Positions 38,569 through 46,903 of a stretch of 64,000 bases of DNA are shown here, piece by piece. The translations under genes and the position numbers were made by a program. The stretch lies in contig NZ_JAQNDO010000001.1 of NCBI RefSeq assembly GCF_028369105.1, positions 1,240,001 through 1,304,000 on the forward strand, in the 5' to 3' direction. This stretch comes from Polyangium mundeleinium (GTDB taxonomy: Bacteria; Myxococcota_A; Polyangia; Polyangiales; Polyangiaceae). The notes beneath the pieces are model-generated. The model made no database searches and was not told the origin of the DNA. It saw nothing but the letters and a program-made list of their open reading frames with translations. Positions within the stretch are counted from its first letter, which is position 1, and the number at the start of each line of letters is the position of its first letter.

Positions 38569-39270
38569 ATGCGACAGCTCCGCATCCTCGTCTTCGTCAC
38601 GACGCTCGTCGTCCCCGCGGTAGCGCATGCTGGAATGCCGTTCGTGCGGCTCTCGGACTTCGCGCGGATGCGGCTCGAGGCGATTTCGTTTTTCGTGCTC
38701 CTCATCTTCCTGCTCACGCTGCTGGTCCAGTGGTTCTGGAACGCCGTGCAGCGGGACATCCCGCGGCTCCCGCGCCTTTCCCACAAGGCGTCGCTCGGCA
38801 TCGTCGGCCTGTGGGCGCTCGGCATGCACCTCGTCCTCAGCATGATTGCCGGCGGCCGTGAGCTCATGACCCCCGGCGCATGGGAGAAGGACGGGGCGAC
38901 GTACAAGCTCAGCCCCGCCCGCGCGGCCCCCGCCGAAGAGGCGCTCGCGTATGCGCGCAAGCAGCAGCTCGAGAGGCTACGAACCGCGTTATGGGGGTAC
39001 GCCCATGCGCACGGCGGCAAATTCCCGCCGCACGATTACGTGGAGGAGATTCCCGAGGCCACGTGGCGCATCGTGGATCCTTCCGTAATGCATTACGTGT
39101 ACGTGTCGGGCCTGCACCCGGAACGCGGGGCCGTGCCCGTCGCGTACGAGCCGGGCATCTACTCCGGCAAGCGCATGGCGCTCCTGAGCAGCGGCGAGAT
39201 CACGGCGCTCGATATCAACGAGATCACGCGCCGCATCGACGCCGCGCCGACGAGCAAAGGGGCACCGTGA
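38569..39270 (+). CDS. membrane protein with pseudopilin-like C-terminal region
   Basis: A 233-residue protein. It begins with a signal-like segment (LRILVFVTTLVVPAVAHA), then two membrane helices (AISFFVLLIFLLTLLVQWFW and LGIVGLWALGMHLVLSMIAG), and a soluble domain of about 130 residues. That domain has the helix EEALAYARKQQLERLRTALW and then YAHAHGGKFPP, which resembles the conserved region of processed major-pilin-like proteins. No peptidase cleavage motif is present. The next gene starts by overlapping its stop (GTGA), so the two are coupled and may form a membrane complex. The function is unknown. Confidence 0.8.
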   Translation: MRQLRILVFVTTLVVPAVAHAGMPFVRLSDFARMRLEAISFFVLLIFLLTLLVQWFWNAVQRDIPRLPRLSHKASLGIVGLWALGMHLVLSMIAGGRELMTPGAWEKDGATYKLSPARAAPAEEALAYARKQQLERLRTALWGYAHAHGGKFPPHDYVEEIPEATWRIVDPSVMHYVYVSGLHPERGAVPVAYEPGIYSGKRMALLSSGEITALDINEITRRIDAAPTSKGAP

Positions 39271-40010
39271 AGGGACGCGTTGCGGCTGTCGGATGCCTGG
39301 CCCTGGCCATGCTCTTTCTTGGGCTCCTGAGTTTGAGCGGGTCGACCATCGTGCTGGAGGCCCCGTGGTTCTTGGCCATGGGATGGCTCCATTTCCTGGT
39401 GCGCGTATTGCCGAAGGTCCACGTCGACGTGGAGGCCGTCCTCGTTGCGCTCCTCGTCGCGGGGGCGCTTTTCGCAGGGCTGCATGCCGTGATCTCGCGT
39501 ATCAATAGCCACCTGCGGAAGGACGAGCCATCGGCGCGGCCGTGGCGCCTCCGCTCGGCGGCCTCGTTCTTCGGGCTGTTTGTCGCCATGCTTCTGTGCA
39601 GCATGGCGTCCATCGGAGCCGCGCATCATCTAGGCTGGATGTTCTCCGGTGGCAAGCTCACGTATTCGAACCAGGATCTCGGATTTCATCCCGAACTCAG
39701 GCTCCTACGCCCCTTGTGCAGTTCCTTTGCGCAGAGCTCCGGGGACATCCACGAGCGCGCGCGTATCTTTGGTCCCGTCCGCGAGACACACCACGTGCTC
39801 GTCGAGGAATCGTCCGACGACGTTCTGATTTTCGAACGTAATCCGACGAATCCCGAAAGGTCCTACCCGATGATGTGCGTGTCCGGCGGCAACCTCCAGC
39901 TCTTGGCGGACTTCGGCCGTGACGAGGCGCTGGAGAGGTTTCGTTCGCCTGGACGATCACCGGGGGATGCCGGCGCCCCGGACGCGTCGGAGGGTGGAGC
40001 TACGCCGTAG
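39267..40010 (+). CDS. polytopic membrane protein of unknown function
   Basis: A 247-residue protein with four likely membrane helices in the first 135 residues (AAVGCLALAMLFLGLLSLSG, LEAPWFLAMGWLHFLVRVL, AVLVALLVAGALFAGLHAVI, ASFFGLFVAMLLCSMASIGA), then a soluble tail of about 110 residues with an acidic end. The start is a GTG that overlaps the previous stop, so it is coupled to the membrane protein at 38569. No family is recognised. Confidence 0.75.
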   Translation: MKGRVAAVGCLALAMLFLGLLSLSGSTIVLEAPWFLAMGWLHFLVRVLPKVHVDVEAVLVALLVAGALFAGLHAVISRINSHLRKDEPSARPWRLRSAASFFGLFVAMLLCSMASIGAAHHLGWMFSGGKLTYSNQDLGFHPELRLLRPLCSSFAQSSGDIHERARIFGPVRETHHVLVEESSDDVLIFERNPTNPERSYPMMCVSGGNLQLLADFGRDEALERFRSPGRSPGDAGAPDASEGGATP

Positions 40011-40193
40011 ATTGCTGAGCCGCGGACGTGCTTGCTCGGGCTACGGAACGTTCGTGAAACCCAGTCTCGGCATCCATTTCGTCGTTGCCCAACGGCGGAC
40101 GCGACAGACGGGCACGCGATGTTCGCAGCCGAGTGTCTCAAACGCACTTCCCTTGCGTGCGCGCGACGCGTAGACTTTTGAACGACGCTGCCC

Positions 40194-40676
40194 ATGACAG
40201 GACGAAAGCAGAGCGACGAGCACGTCATCGCGCGAAACCGCGCGGCGACGTTTCACTACGAGCTATCGGATCGGTACGAGGCGGGCATCGTGCTGCGCGG
40301 GAGCGAGGTGAAGTCGCTGCGCGAGGGGCGCGTGCACCTGGCCGATGCGTTCGCGGTGGTCGAGCGTGGCGAGGTATGGTTGAGGAACATGCACATCGCA
40401 TCCTTCTTTCACGCGCGCGCGTTTCCGCACGACGAGCGCGGCGCGCGCAAGCTGCTCCTCCACGCGCGCGAGATTCGGCAGATCGAACGCGTCATTCTGC
40501 GCGAGGGCTACACGCTCGTGCCGCTCGACCTGCATTTCCGGAATGGCCACGTAAAAGTGGCCCTCGGCGTCGGTCGCGGGAAGAAGGTCCACGACAAACG
40601 CGCCGCCATCGCCGAGCGCACGGAGGAACGCGAAGCGCTGCAAGAACTGCGTGCTCGTCAGCGTCGCGGCGGGTAA
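40194..40676 (+). CDS. smpB: SsrA-binding protein SmpB
   Basis: A 160-residue RNA-binding protein of trans-translation. Conserved family features are present: ARNRAATFHYELSDRYEAGIVLRGSEVKSLREG near the N-terminus (given in two parts by its key blocks ARNRAA and GSEVKSLREG), the LHAREI loop, LVPLDLHFRNGHVKVALGVGRGKKVHDKR near the end (key blocks LVPL, VKVALG, GKKVHDKR), and a basic C-terminal tail. It delivers tmRNA to stalled ribosomes. The length is normal. No ssrA gene was recognised nearby. It is the only clear housekeeping gene in the window. Confidence 0.97.
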   Translation: MTGRKQSDEHVIARNRAATFHYELSDRYEAGIVLRGSEVKSLREGRVHLADAFAVVERGEVWLRNMHIASFFHARAFPHDERGARKLLLHAREIRQIERVILREGYTLVPLDLHFRNGHVKVALGVGRGKKVHDKRAAIAERTEEREALQELRARQRRGG

Positions 40677-40697
40677 CGCCGGGCTCGCGACAGCATA

Positions 40698-41150
40698 TTA
40701 TGGCCGTCGTTCCGTCTGCAGGATCGTGCGGACGTCCATGAGAATGCGCCCGAGCATGTTCTTGCCCGAGCCGTCCCCGCCGTCGCCCCAGAAGGAATCG
40801 GTGTCGGTGTGCTCGATGAGGGTAGCGTCTGCCGTCGCCAGGAGGAGCTTGGTCAGGTCGTCATGTTGCCGGAACTTGGCTTCGACCGCCCGGCGCATCA
40901 CCGAAACCTTCACCGATTCCCAGTCAGCGCGGAGTTTTTGTCGCCGATCGCGCCCAAGCCGTGCCGCTAGCAGCGGCGTGGACGCGCAGCGAACGCGCTC
41001 CTGCACCTTTGGATCGAGAAACTTCTGAGCCTGAAAATAGTGCTCCGAGGTCGGCCAGCGTTTCTTGCCCAGGACGATGGGATACGGCGCGAAATTGGAA
41101 AATTCGCCATAGGCGTCTTGGACGCTGTAAAAGCGAATGTGAGGCGTCAT
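40698..41150 (-). CDS. NADAR family protein (YbiA-like)
   Basis: A 150-residue NADAR-domain protein. The family motifs are GEFSNFAPYPI, WPTSEHYFQAQKF and NMLGRILMDVR, at the usual spacing. NADAR proteins cleave N-glycosidic bonds: YbiA-type members act on toxic riboflavin-pathway intermediates, and others remove ADP-ribose adducts from guanine in DNA. Which applies here cannot be told from the sequence. No DarT-like ADP-ribosyltransferase is adjacent, so a toxin-antitoxin role is not indicated. It converges on smpB. Confidence 0.9.
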   Translation of the reverse strand: MTPHIRFYSVQDAYGEFSNFAPYPIVLGKKRWPTSEHYFQAQKFLDPKVQERVRCASTPLLAARLGRDRRQKLRADWESVKVSVMRRAVEAKFRQHDDLTKLLLATADATLIEHTDTDSFWGDGGDGSGKNMLGRILMDVRTILQTERRP

Positions 41151-41210
41151 GTGCCGAGGTTCCCGCTCGGAGGCTCGAGTCGTTTCACACCTGCTGGTGT
41201 GCGATCCCGC

Positions 41211-41672
41211 TCAATGGTGCGTCGCGCCCGACGCGATGTACGACCGCTCGGTTCCGACCGCGCAGGTCGCGAACGCCTTGCAGTCCGCCGCCGCCTCGCA
41301 GGCGTCGCCCTGCTTCAGCAGCCGCTCCAGTTGGTCGGCGGGCGTGCGCGTCGCCATCGCTTCGCACATCGCGTCGATTTTCGCGGGCTCCATATCGCTC
41401 TGCCACTGGGCGCGTGATTCCTTCAGGACCACGTCGCGCCCCTCGGTCTTGACGCGCTCGCCGATGCCCTTCGGCATGTCGAGCTCGATGCGGAGGTCGA
41501 GGACCGCGGACAGGTAGTCGTCGGTGCACGTGGCCTGCCGCGCGTAGTAGCGATGGCACATCGGCCCGAGATCAGCAGCGGTGCGCGCGGCGGGCTCCGC
41601 AGGTGGCGGCGAGGAGGTCCCGCCACATGCGGCGAGCAGGAGCACGAGGACGAAGCGGCGGTCACACGACAT
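41211..41672 (-). CDS. small Cys-containing lipoprotein
   Basis: A 153-residue lipoprotein (MSCDRRFVLVLLLAAC, lipobox LAAC, Cys16). The mature region is helical, with six Cys that could form disulfides (MCHRYYARQATC, AMCEAMATR, GDACEAAADCKAFATC). The Cys spacing recalls small secreted myxobacterial proteins, but no named family applies. The start begins the signal peptide; longer in-frame codons to 42008 are not used. The function is unknown. Confidence 0.75.
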   Translation of the reverse strand: MSCDRRFVLVLLLAACGGTSSPPPAEPAARTAADLGPMCHRYYARQATCTDDYLSAVLDLRIELDMPKGIGERVKTEGRDVVLKESRAQWQSDMEPAKIDAMCEAMATRTPADQLERLLKQGDACEAAADCKAFATCAVGTERSYIASGATHH

Positions 41673-41829
41673 GGCACGATGATACGTCACTGCGGCGCGC
41701 GACGTAAGGGATCTTTGTCGTCGGCATGGGGGCGCGTCGACGCCGGCGCGCATGAAGGCGTGCGCGGCTGCTTCCGGATCGTCGAGGGCTGCCTCCGGCC
41801 GATGCATCCCCGAGGCGAACTCGCTTCCC

Positions 41830-41852
41830 GAGCGCCGAACGGTTCGGCGCTC
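41830..41852. promoter_or_regulatory. near-perfect 23-bp palindrome
   Basis: The 11-bp arms GAGCGCCGAAC and GTTCGGCGCTC flank a single central G. It lies in the 256-bp spacer between the stop of the nitrilase-like gene and the start of the small lipoprotein gene, both on the minus strand. It could be the terminator of the first or an operator of the second; there is no T tract. Confidence 0.5.
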
Positions 41853-41928
41853 GTGTCGGTGCTCGGTCAGGCGGTACCCAAGGCGCGCGGGCTTGGATGG
41901 ACGTTTTCGAGCCAGGAGGGGTGCGTCT

Positions 41929-43410
41929 TCACGTCGCCCGTCGCCGAAAAATCGACACGATTGCGCTGACTGTGAGGGCTGCGAGAGCGAGGGCGCAGAG
42001 GTAAGCAAAGAAGTCGCCGTATCTGGCGTAAATGGTTGCTTGGCCTGCCATCGGCGCGTCTGCGTACAAGATGGCGCCAGGCGAGGCGAACGAATCGTTT
42101 GACCCGAGGCGCACGCCCCGCGCGTCGGTTGCGACCGACAGGCCGTTGCTCGCGGCCCGCACGAGACTGAAGCCGCCCTCGATTGCGCGGAACACCGCCA
42201 TCTCGCCGTGAAGCGGCGTGATCGCGCGCCAATCGTTGGCCGGCACGAGCAGCAGATCGACGCCCCGCAGTGAAGCCTGGCGACCGAGCGCGGGGAAGTC
42301 GGCGTCGAAGCAGATGATCACGCCGAGGCGTCCGTACGGCGTGTCGAGCGTTTGCACGTCGCCTTTGCCCGCGACGATGGGCTCGCCAGGCACCGGGATC
42401 GACTTCACATATTCGAACGCGAGGTGGCCCTCGGGCGTGAACACCATCGCCTTGTTGGTCATCAGCGCGCCGGGTTCCCGGGGGACTTGGAGGGCGCCGG
42501 CGACGAGATGGACGTCGTGATGGCGGGTGAAGTCTTGTGCGCGCGTGACGAACTCGGGCTCGAATTCTTCGTCGTATTGCGCCGCGCCTTCGTACCAGAC
42601 GATCAGCCGCGTGCCATTTTGAGCGGCGGTTTTGGACATCGCGAAGAGGACGTCGAGACGTGTGCGGCTGTTTTTCGCGCGGCAGGTGATGTCCTCGCGT
42701 GAGGGGCACCCTTCGAAGAAGAGGTCGCTCAGGGTCGAAGGATTGCTGAGCGCTGCGACGCGCACGGTTTGACGCGCGGGCGCGGGCGCGTAGCGGGCCC
42801 AGGCGCCGTAGCCGAGCGCGAGGAGCAAGCATCCTCCGAACGCCGCGAGCGCTGGATTGGCGCGGGGCGCGCGCGATTCGAAAAGCCCCTGCACCGCGCT
42901 GGCGAACCACGCGACGAGGAACGCGACGCCCCATACCCCCGTCACCGAGGCGAGCTCCGAAAGCAGCAGGAAATCGAGCTCGATGTACGCGTCGTTCGCC
43001 CACGTGCCGAACGGGCTGCCGAGAGAGACCACGTAGAGAAGCGTGACGTTCGCTGCAGGGAACACGAGCGAGCCCGGCACGCCTCCGAGACGTGGGGACG
43101 CGAGGCGGTGCAGCAAATAAGGGAGCGCGCCGAACAGGCCGGAGATCGCGCTCGTGACCGCGTACTCCGCGTCCGGCATGGGAATGGCGCCTCGGAACGT
43201 GACGAAGGAGGCGACGCCGCACGCGACCGCCGTCGCGGCGAAGCCGGAGCGCGGCGGCGATATCATCACGAAGCGCAACATCAAAGCCGGCGCGACCCAC
43301 GCCGCGAAGACGTTGGCGTGAACGCCGTTCGAGAAGCAGAGCGCTAGCGTGCCGAGGGCGAGGAGCGCCCAGCGCATGCGCCCGGAGGAAAGCGTCTTTA
43401 GCGAAGGCAT
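41929..43410 (-). CDS. apolipoprotein N-acyltransferase-like membrane nitrilase
   Basis: A protein of about 493 residues with Lnt architecture: about seven membrane helices in the first 210 residues, a periplasmic carbon-nitrogen hydrolase domain (about 225-465), and a final helix (FFAYLCALALAALTVSAIVSIF). The nitrilase triad is visible: Glu in IVWYEGAAQ, Lys in YVKSIPVPGEP and Cys in VIICFDADFP. Lnt moves an acyl chain to lipoprotein N-termini; the low conservation and its PadR neighbour suggest a specialised paralogue rather than the housekeeping enzyme. The start is uncertain: Met at 43410 (MPSLKTL) avoids covering the operator dyads, and Met at 43449 is the alternative. Confidence 0.85.
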   Translation of the reverse strand: MPSLKTLSSGRMRWALLALGTLALCFSNGVHANVFAAWVAPALMLRFVMISPPRSGFAATAVACGVASFVTFRGAIPMPDAEYAVTSAISGLFGALPYLLHRLASPRLGGVPGSLVFPAANVTLLYVVSLGSPFGTWANDAYIELDFLLLSELASVTGVWGVAFLVAWFASAVQGLFESRAPRANPALAAFGGCLLLALGYGAWARYAPAPARQTVRVAALSNPSTLSDLFFEGCPSREDITCRAKNSRTRLDVLFAMSKTAAQNGTRLIVWYEGAAQYDEEFEPEFVTRAQDFTRHHDVHLVAGALQVPREPGALMTNKAMVFTPEGHLAFEYVKSIPVPGEPIVAGKGDVQTLDTPYGRLGVIICFDADFPALGRQASLRGVDLLLVPANDWRAITPLHGEMAVFRAIEGGFSLVRAASNGLSVATDARGVRLGSNDSFASPGAILYADAPMAGQATIYARYGDFFAYLCALALAALTVSAIVSIFRRRAT

Positions 43411-43420
43411 CGCGACCACG

Positions 43421-43480
43421 TATGCACCTTGTGGCATATGTCCTAGCATCCGGTGTCGGGGTATGCAACACTGTGCATAC
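43421..43480. promoter_or_regulatory. two PadR-type operator dyads
   Basis: GTATGCA-N6-TGCATAC (43461-43480) is a perfect 7-bp inverted repeat. A weaker copy, TATGC-N8-GCATA (43421-43438), is centred 41 bp away. Both lie between the nitrilase-like gene and padR, and both contain the ATGC core, so a shared regulator that covers both promoters is likely. PadR as the binder is inferred. Confidence 0.6.
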
Positions 43481-43505
43481 GTAGACCGATCGGAGGAGCC
43501 TCGCC

Positions 43506-44042
43506 TTGTCCCTGAAGCACTTGATCCTGGCCGTCGTCGGCACGCACCCGGCCACGGGCTACGAGATCACCAAGGAGTTCGACGAAGTCGCCGGTTTCTA
43601 CTGGCGCGCGACGCACCAGCAGGTGTATCGCGAACTCGCGGCGCTCGCCGAGGCGGGGCTCGTGCGGTTCAAGGAAGTCGCGCAGCAGGGCAAGCCGGAC
43701 AAGAAGGTGTACACGATCACGGCGAAAGGCCGGCGTGCGTTCGCCGACTGGTTTCGCGAGCCGCCTGAGGTGGCCCGTCACGCCGACCCGCTGATGATCA
43801 AGTTTTTCGCGGCCGAGCTCGTCGGCATCGAGGATCTACGTGCCCAGCTCGCGCTCGCGCGCGAACGCCATGCGGCGCTGCTCGCCACCTACGAGGCGAT
43901 CGTGGCGAAGCACTATGCGGAGCCGGTCCTTGAGATGCCGCAGTGGAAAAAATTGATCTATCTGACGCTGCGCCTCGGCATCACGCGCGAGCGCGCGTGG
44001 TTGAGCTGGGCGGACGAGAGTGAGCGCGTGCTGGGGGCGTAA
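43506..44042 (+). CDS. PadR-family transcriptional regulator
   Basis: A 178-residue PadR protein. The winged helix is at the N-terminus (LILAVVGTHPATGYEITKEF, then QVYRELAALAEAGLV and the wing DKKVYTITAKGRRAFADWF), followed by the C-terminal dimerisation helices typical of the AphA-like branch (QLALARERHAALLATYEAI). GGAGGAG at 43492-43498 supports a TTG start. It is divergent from the Lnt-like gene and probably represses it through the dyads. PadR ligands are often phenolics or envelope stress agents. Confidence 0.9.
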   Translation: MSLKHLILAVVGTHPATGYEITKEFDEVAGFYWRATHQQVYRELAALAEAGLVRFKEVAQQGKPDKKVYTITAKGRRAFADWFREPPEVARHADPLMIKFFAAELVGIEDLRAQLALARERHAALLATYEAIVAKHYAEPVLEMPQWKKLIYLTLRLGITRERAWLSWADESERVLGA

Positions 44043-44179
44043 GGGAGCCAGCGCTCGAATTCCCACGACACATCAGGAACCCGGCGTCGCTGCACGCACG
44101 GTTGTTGCATAGGTCGTCCCGTCGAGCCTATTCTCGCGCCCGTTGCGCCATCTTGAGCCATCACCAGGAGATGACGACC

Positions 44180-44734
44180 ATGCCTCTTCCCCGAAAGCAG
44201 AAGCCTCGACGAAAGCCCTTCGTCATCACCTTTGCCCAGGTGGCGACCGTCGCGTTGTTGCCCGGTTGTATCGAGACGACCGTCACGTCGAACCCGCCTC
44301 CCACCGAGGAGCCTTCATGCCCTGCCGAGCAGCCGTCGCAGGGAGAGGCTTGCATCGGCGACCTCACGTGCGACTACGAGTTCAATGTCGGCTGCGGTCC
44401 TCAACCCGCAAAGGCCACGTGTAAAAACGACGTATGGGTCATCGATGCGGGGATTTCATGCAATCCCCCGGTCCCGACTGACAATCCCCCGGACACTTGT
44501 CAGGCCCTCGCGACCGAAGCGGAGTGCAACGCGGCGGAGGATTGCCGCTGGCTCGTTCCGGGCTGCGAGCCTCCCATCCTTCCGCAGGCAGGCTGTTTTG
44601 CCAAGCTGGACTGCGTCGGCGTCACGTGTGGCGACGGCAAAATGTGCCAGGAGGCGGTCATCGATCCCTGCTACAACCAGGCGTGCGACGCTTGCGGCAT
44701 GACCGTCTCGGTATGCCTGCCGCCGGCCCCCTGA
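44180..44734 (+). CDS. Cys-rich lipoprotein, partner of ferritin-like protein
   Basis: A 184-residue lipoprotein (signal MPLPRKQKPRRKPFVITFAQ..., lipobox LPGC). The mature part has 16 or more Cys in a regular pattern (EPSCPAEQPSQGEAC, LTCDYEFNVGC, ATCKNDVW, DTCQALATEAECNAAEDCRW, GDGKMCQEA, ACDACGMTVSVC), so it is probably disulfide-bonded or metal-binding. GGAG nine bases upstream supports the ATG at 44180 over 44171. It ends seven bases before a ferritin-like gene, so they form an operon; the gene at 60669 joins a similar Cys-rich leader to a ferritin-like domain in one chain. Confidence 0.82.
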   Translation: MPLPRKQKPRRKPFVITFAQVATVALLPGCIETTVTSNPPPTEEPSCPAEQPSQGEACIGDLTCDYEFNVGCGPQPAKATCKNDVWVIDAGISCNPPVPTDNPPDTCQALATEAECNAAEDCRWLVPGCEPPILPQAGCFAKLDCVGVTCGDGKMCQEAVIDPCYNQACDACGMTVSVCLPPAP

Positions 44735-44741
44735 GTCTGCC

Positions 44742-45485
44742 ATGCCCTCGCCCTCCCCGAAGCGCGCTCCACGCGCCGCCGCGAGCAACGCGGTCCGCGC
44801 CGAATGGCTCCGCCGTGTGCACGCCGAATACCGCTCGGCTGCGATCACCCAGCACTTGACGCTCTGGCTCATTCAGCTCGGCGTCTCGCCCGACCTCATC
44901 CACGACGGTTTGCGGATCGTCAAGGACGAGCTGGCCCACGCGCGCATGAGCCACGCGACGTACCGAGCGGCCGGCGGAAAGGAGGCGCCGCTCCTCGCCC
45001 AGGAGACGCTCGGGCTGCGCCGCAATCCGGCGGAGCCCCTTCACCTGGCCGCGGCGCGCGCGGGGATCGAGGTGTTTTGCCTGGGCGAAACGGTGGCGGT
45101 GCCGCTGTTCAAGGTGCTGCGCGAAGGGTGCACCGTCCCGCAAGCGCGACGCACGCTCGACCGCGTGTTACGCGACGAGGTCCGGCACCGAGACTTCGGC
45201 TGGAGCCTGCTCGATCATTTCCTCGAATTGCCCTTTGCCGACGATGTGCGACGCCTCGTCGATGCGGAGCTGCCGGCGATGTTCGGGCGCCTGCAGCGGA
45301 ACTACGCGCCGCCCAGCGCAAGGGGAAACGATGCGATCGCCGCGGAGGATCGCGTATGGGGGCTCATGCCTCCGGCTCGCTACGGCAAGATCGTGGAGCG
45401 AACGCTGGAGCGCGATTATGCGCCTCGTTTCGCTGCACGTGGATTCGACGCCCTACGTGCGTTCGAGGCTGCTCGGGGAAGCTGA
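44742..45485 (+). CDS. ferritin-like di-iron protein
   Basis: A 247-residue helical protein. The four-helix carboxylate pattern is visible: Glu in HAEYRSAAI with His in TQHLT, Glu-xx-His in DELAHARMS, Glu in LGETVAVPL, and Glu-xx-His in RDEVRHRDFGW. This is the binding set of ferritin-like di-iron proteins of the COG/DUF455-like type. It has no signal peptide, although its operon partner is a lipoprotein. It could oxidise or store iron, or act as an oxygenase; the reaction is unknown. It is a paralogue of the C-terminal domain encoded at 60669. Confidence 0.85.
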   Translation: MPSPSPKRAPRAAASNAVRAEWLRRVHAEYRSAAITQHLTLWLIQLGVSPDLIHDGLRIVKDELAHARMSHATYRAAGGKEAPLLAQETLGLRRNPAEPLHLAAARAGIEVFCLGETVAVPLFKVLREGCTVPQARRTLDRVLRDEVRHRDFGWSLLDHFLELPFADDVRRLVDAELPAMFGRLQRNYAPPSARGNDAIAAEDRVWGLMPPARYGKIVERTLERDYAPRFAARGFDALRAFEAARGS

Positions 45486-45492
45486 GTGCAGG

Positions 45493-45521
45493 CGCGCCTT
45501 CGTGGAAGGAAAAGGGGCGCG
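45493..45521. terminator. possible short hairpin terminator
   Basis: The arms CGCGCC (45493-45498) and GGCGCG (45516-45521) with a 17-nt A/G-rich loop lie between the convergent ferritin-like and lipoprotein genes. It is weak and without a T tract. Confidence 0.35.
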
Positions 45522-45541
45522 GGGAGGGGGGTCGGGCGAGC

Positions 45542-46903
45542 TCAGGAATCGTAGCCGTAATTGCCGTTGAGGACGAGAACCACGCCGCTAGCCGGGTAGA
45601 AGAGCACGACGCGCGTGATGAAGTCGGTGCAGTTGTGGCACGACACCTGCTCGCTGTAGGACCACGCCTCGATGTCGCCGCCGCCCGCGAAGGCGTCGAC
45701 CGCGGCGAGCAGGGCGCTGCCGCCGCTCGAGCCGAAGAATGTGGTCGAAGAGAGGCCGGCGCGATCGGTGAACGTGCCGTATTCGGCGGCCGGCTGGTTC
45801 TGATCCGAGGCGGCAATTTCGTCGACCACGCTCGCGATCGTGACCGGCGACTCCGGGCACTCCGGCGTGTCGTAGGCGGCAATGGGCTGGAGGTTGCGCC
45901 AGTTGTAGCCGCTCGATCCCTGGTTCCACACCGCGCGCGCGGGTTCGAGCGAGGAAGCGTCGATCGAGGAGAGCGAGAGGGGCTCCTGGCCCACGTCGCA
46001 CGCGTCCGCATAGACGCAGCGCTGCACCTGGCGGTAGGTGCCACATGCCGCGAAGTCGGTCGTGCCCACGGGCTGGCTGTGGTAGCAGGCATAAACCGCC
46101 GGCTCACACGGGGGGGACGGCCATACGTTGTAGGGATCGCCGGAGGTGAGGGCGAGGCCCGTCACGCGCGCGACCAGGCGCGCCGTCTTTTTCGCGAGGG
46201 TGCCGTCGGGGCGCGTCGCGCTGAAGGAGAGCTGCTGCGTGTGCGGATCGATGGCGTCGTGGAGATTCGTGTACGACCAGTCGAGGCGGTAGCTGTTCGC
46301 ATCGACGGGGAAGACCGACGGCGCGCCGTCGGGCGCCGTGACGGTGAGCGGGTTTCCGAGCACGTCGACGCCGCCGCGGTAGACGACGTTATCGATGCCG
46401 TTGACGGAGTAGTAGGGCTGCACGGCCTCGTCGATCCAGAGGTCGCTCGCCCCGAGGAAATCGTAAAAACGCGCCGCGATCTCGACGCGGGCGGTGTACT
46501 GGTTGGGCGTGCCCGTGAAGGTGTTGATGGAGACGAAGAGCGGCAGGCCCGAGAGCAAGGTATTCAACTCGTGGCCCTCGTGGATCACGACTTCGAGCCG
46601 GCGCTCGCTGATGATGTTCGCCTGCCCGAAGGCGTCATCCGGCACGAAGCTGAACACGTTCTTCAGGTAGCGGTTCGCGGTGCCGCGGAAAATGAGGGCG
46701 CGGACGCCGTCCCGCTCCTCGAAGGTGCCGAGCGTCTCGAAGGAAAAGTCGAGGTCCCCCTCCGAGGCATAGATCCGGGTCGCCGTGGCGGCGGAGGCAG
46801 CCGATTCCGTCTCCTCCGGCAGCGTAGAATCCTGCGCAGCGCAGGCGGGCACGGCGAGGGCAGCCAGGAGACCGATTGCAAGGAAGCGCGATTTGTTCAC
46901 CAT
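45542..46903 (-). CDS. large secreted lipoprotein of unknown function
   Basis: A 453-residue exported protein (signal MVNKSRFLAIGLLAALAVPAC, lipobox VPAC, Cys21), with GGAG upstream. Two parts can be seen: a beta-rich N-terminal region (about 40-260: ALIFRGTANRYLKNVFSF, YTARVEIAARFYDFLG) and a Cys-containing C-terminal region (about 290-453: PSPPCEPAVYACYHS, CVYADACDVG, VSCHNCTDFITRVVLFY). The final CHNC and Tyr-rich end are unusual. No family is recognised. The gene is tail to tail with the ferritin-like gene. Confidence 0.8.
   Translation of the reverse strand: MVNKSRFLAIGLLAALAVPACAAQDSTLPEETESAASAATATRIYASEGDLDFSFETLGTFEERDGVRALIFRGTANRYLKNVFSFVPDDAFGQANIISERRLEVVIHEGHELNTLLSGLPLFVSINTFTGTPNQYTARVEIAARFYDFLGASDLWIDEAVQPYYSVNGIDNVVYRGGVDVLGNPLTVTAPDGAPSVFPVDANSYRLDWSYTNLHDAIDPHTQQLSFSATRPDGTLAKKTARLVARVTGLALTSGDPYNVWPSPPCEPAVYACYHSQPVGTTDFAACGTYRQVQRCVYADACDVGQEPLSLSSIDASSLEPARAVWNQGSSGYNWRNLQPIAAYDTPECPESPVTIASVVDEIAASDQNQPAAEYGTFTDRAGLSSTTFFGSSGGSALLAAVDAFAGGGDIEAWSYSEQVSCHNCTDFITRVVLFYPASGVVLVLNGNYGYDS

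Noticed and set aside
38274-39020. A minus-strand frame upstream of the GyrB-like gene
   Set aside because: It is antisense to the membrane protein at 38569, which has clear helices and is coupled to the next gene.
40677-41150. An ssrA (tmRNA) gene next to smpB
   Set aside because: No alanine-tRNA-like ends or tag frame were found; the sequence codes for a NADAR protein on the other strand.
40698-41150. A DarT/DarG-type toxin-antitoxin system based on the NADAR gene
   Set aside because: No ADP-ribosyltransferase gene is adjacent; the neighbours are smpB and a lipoprotein.
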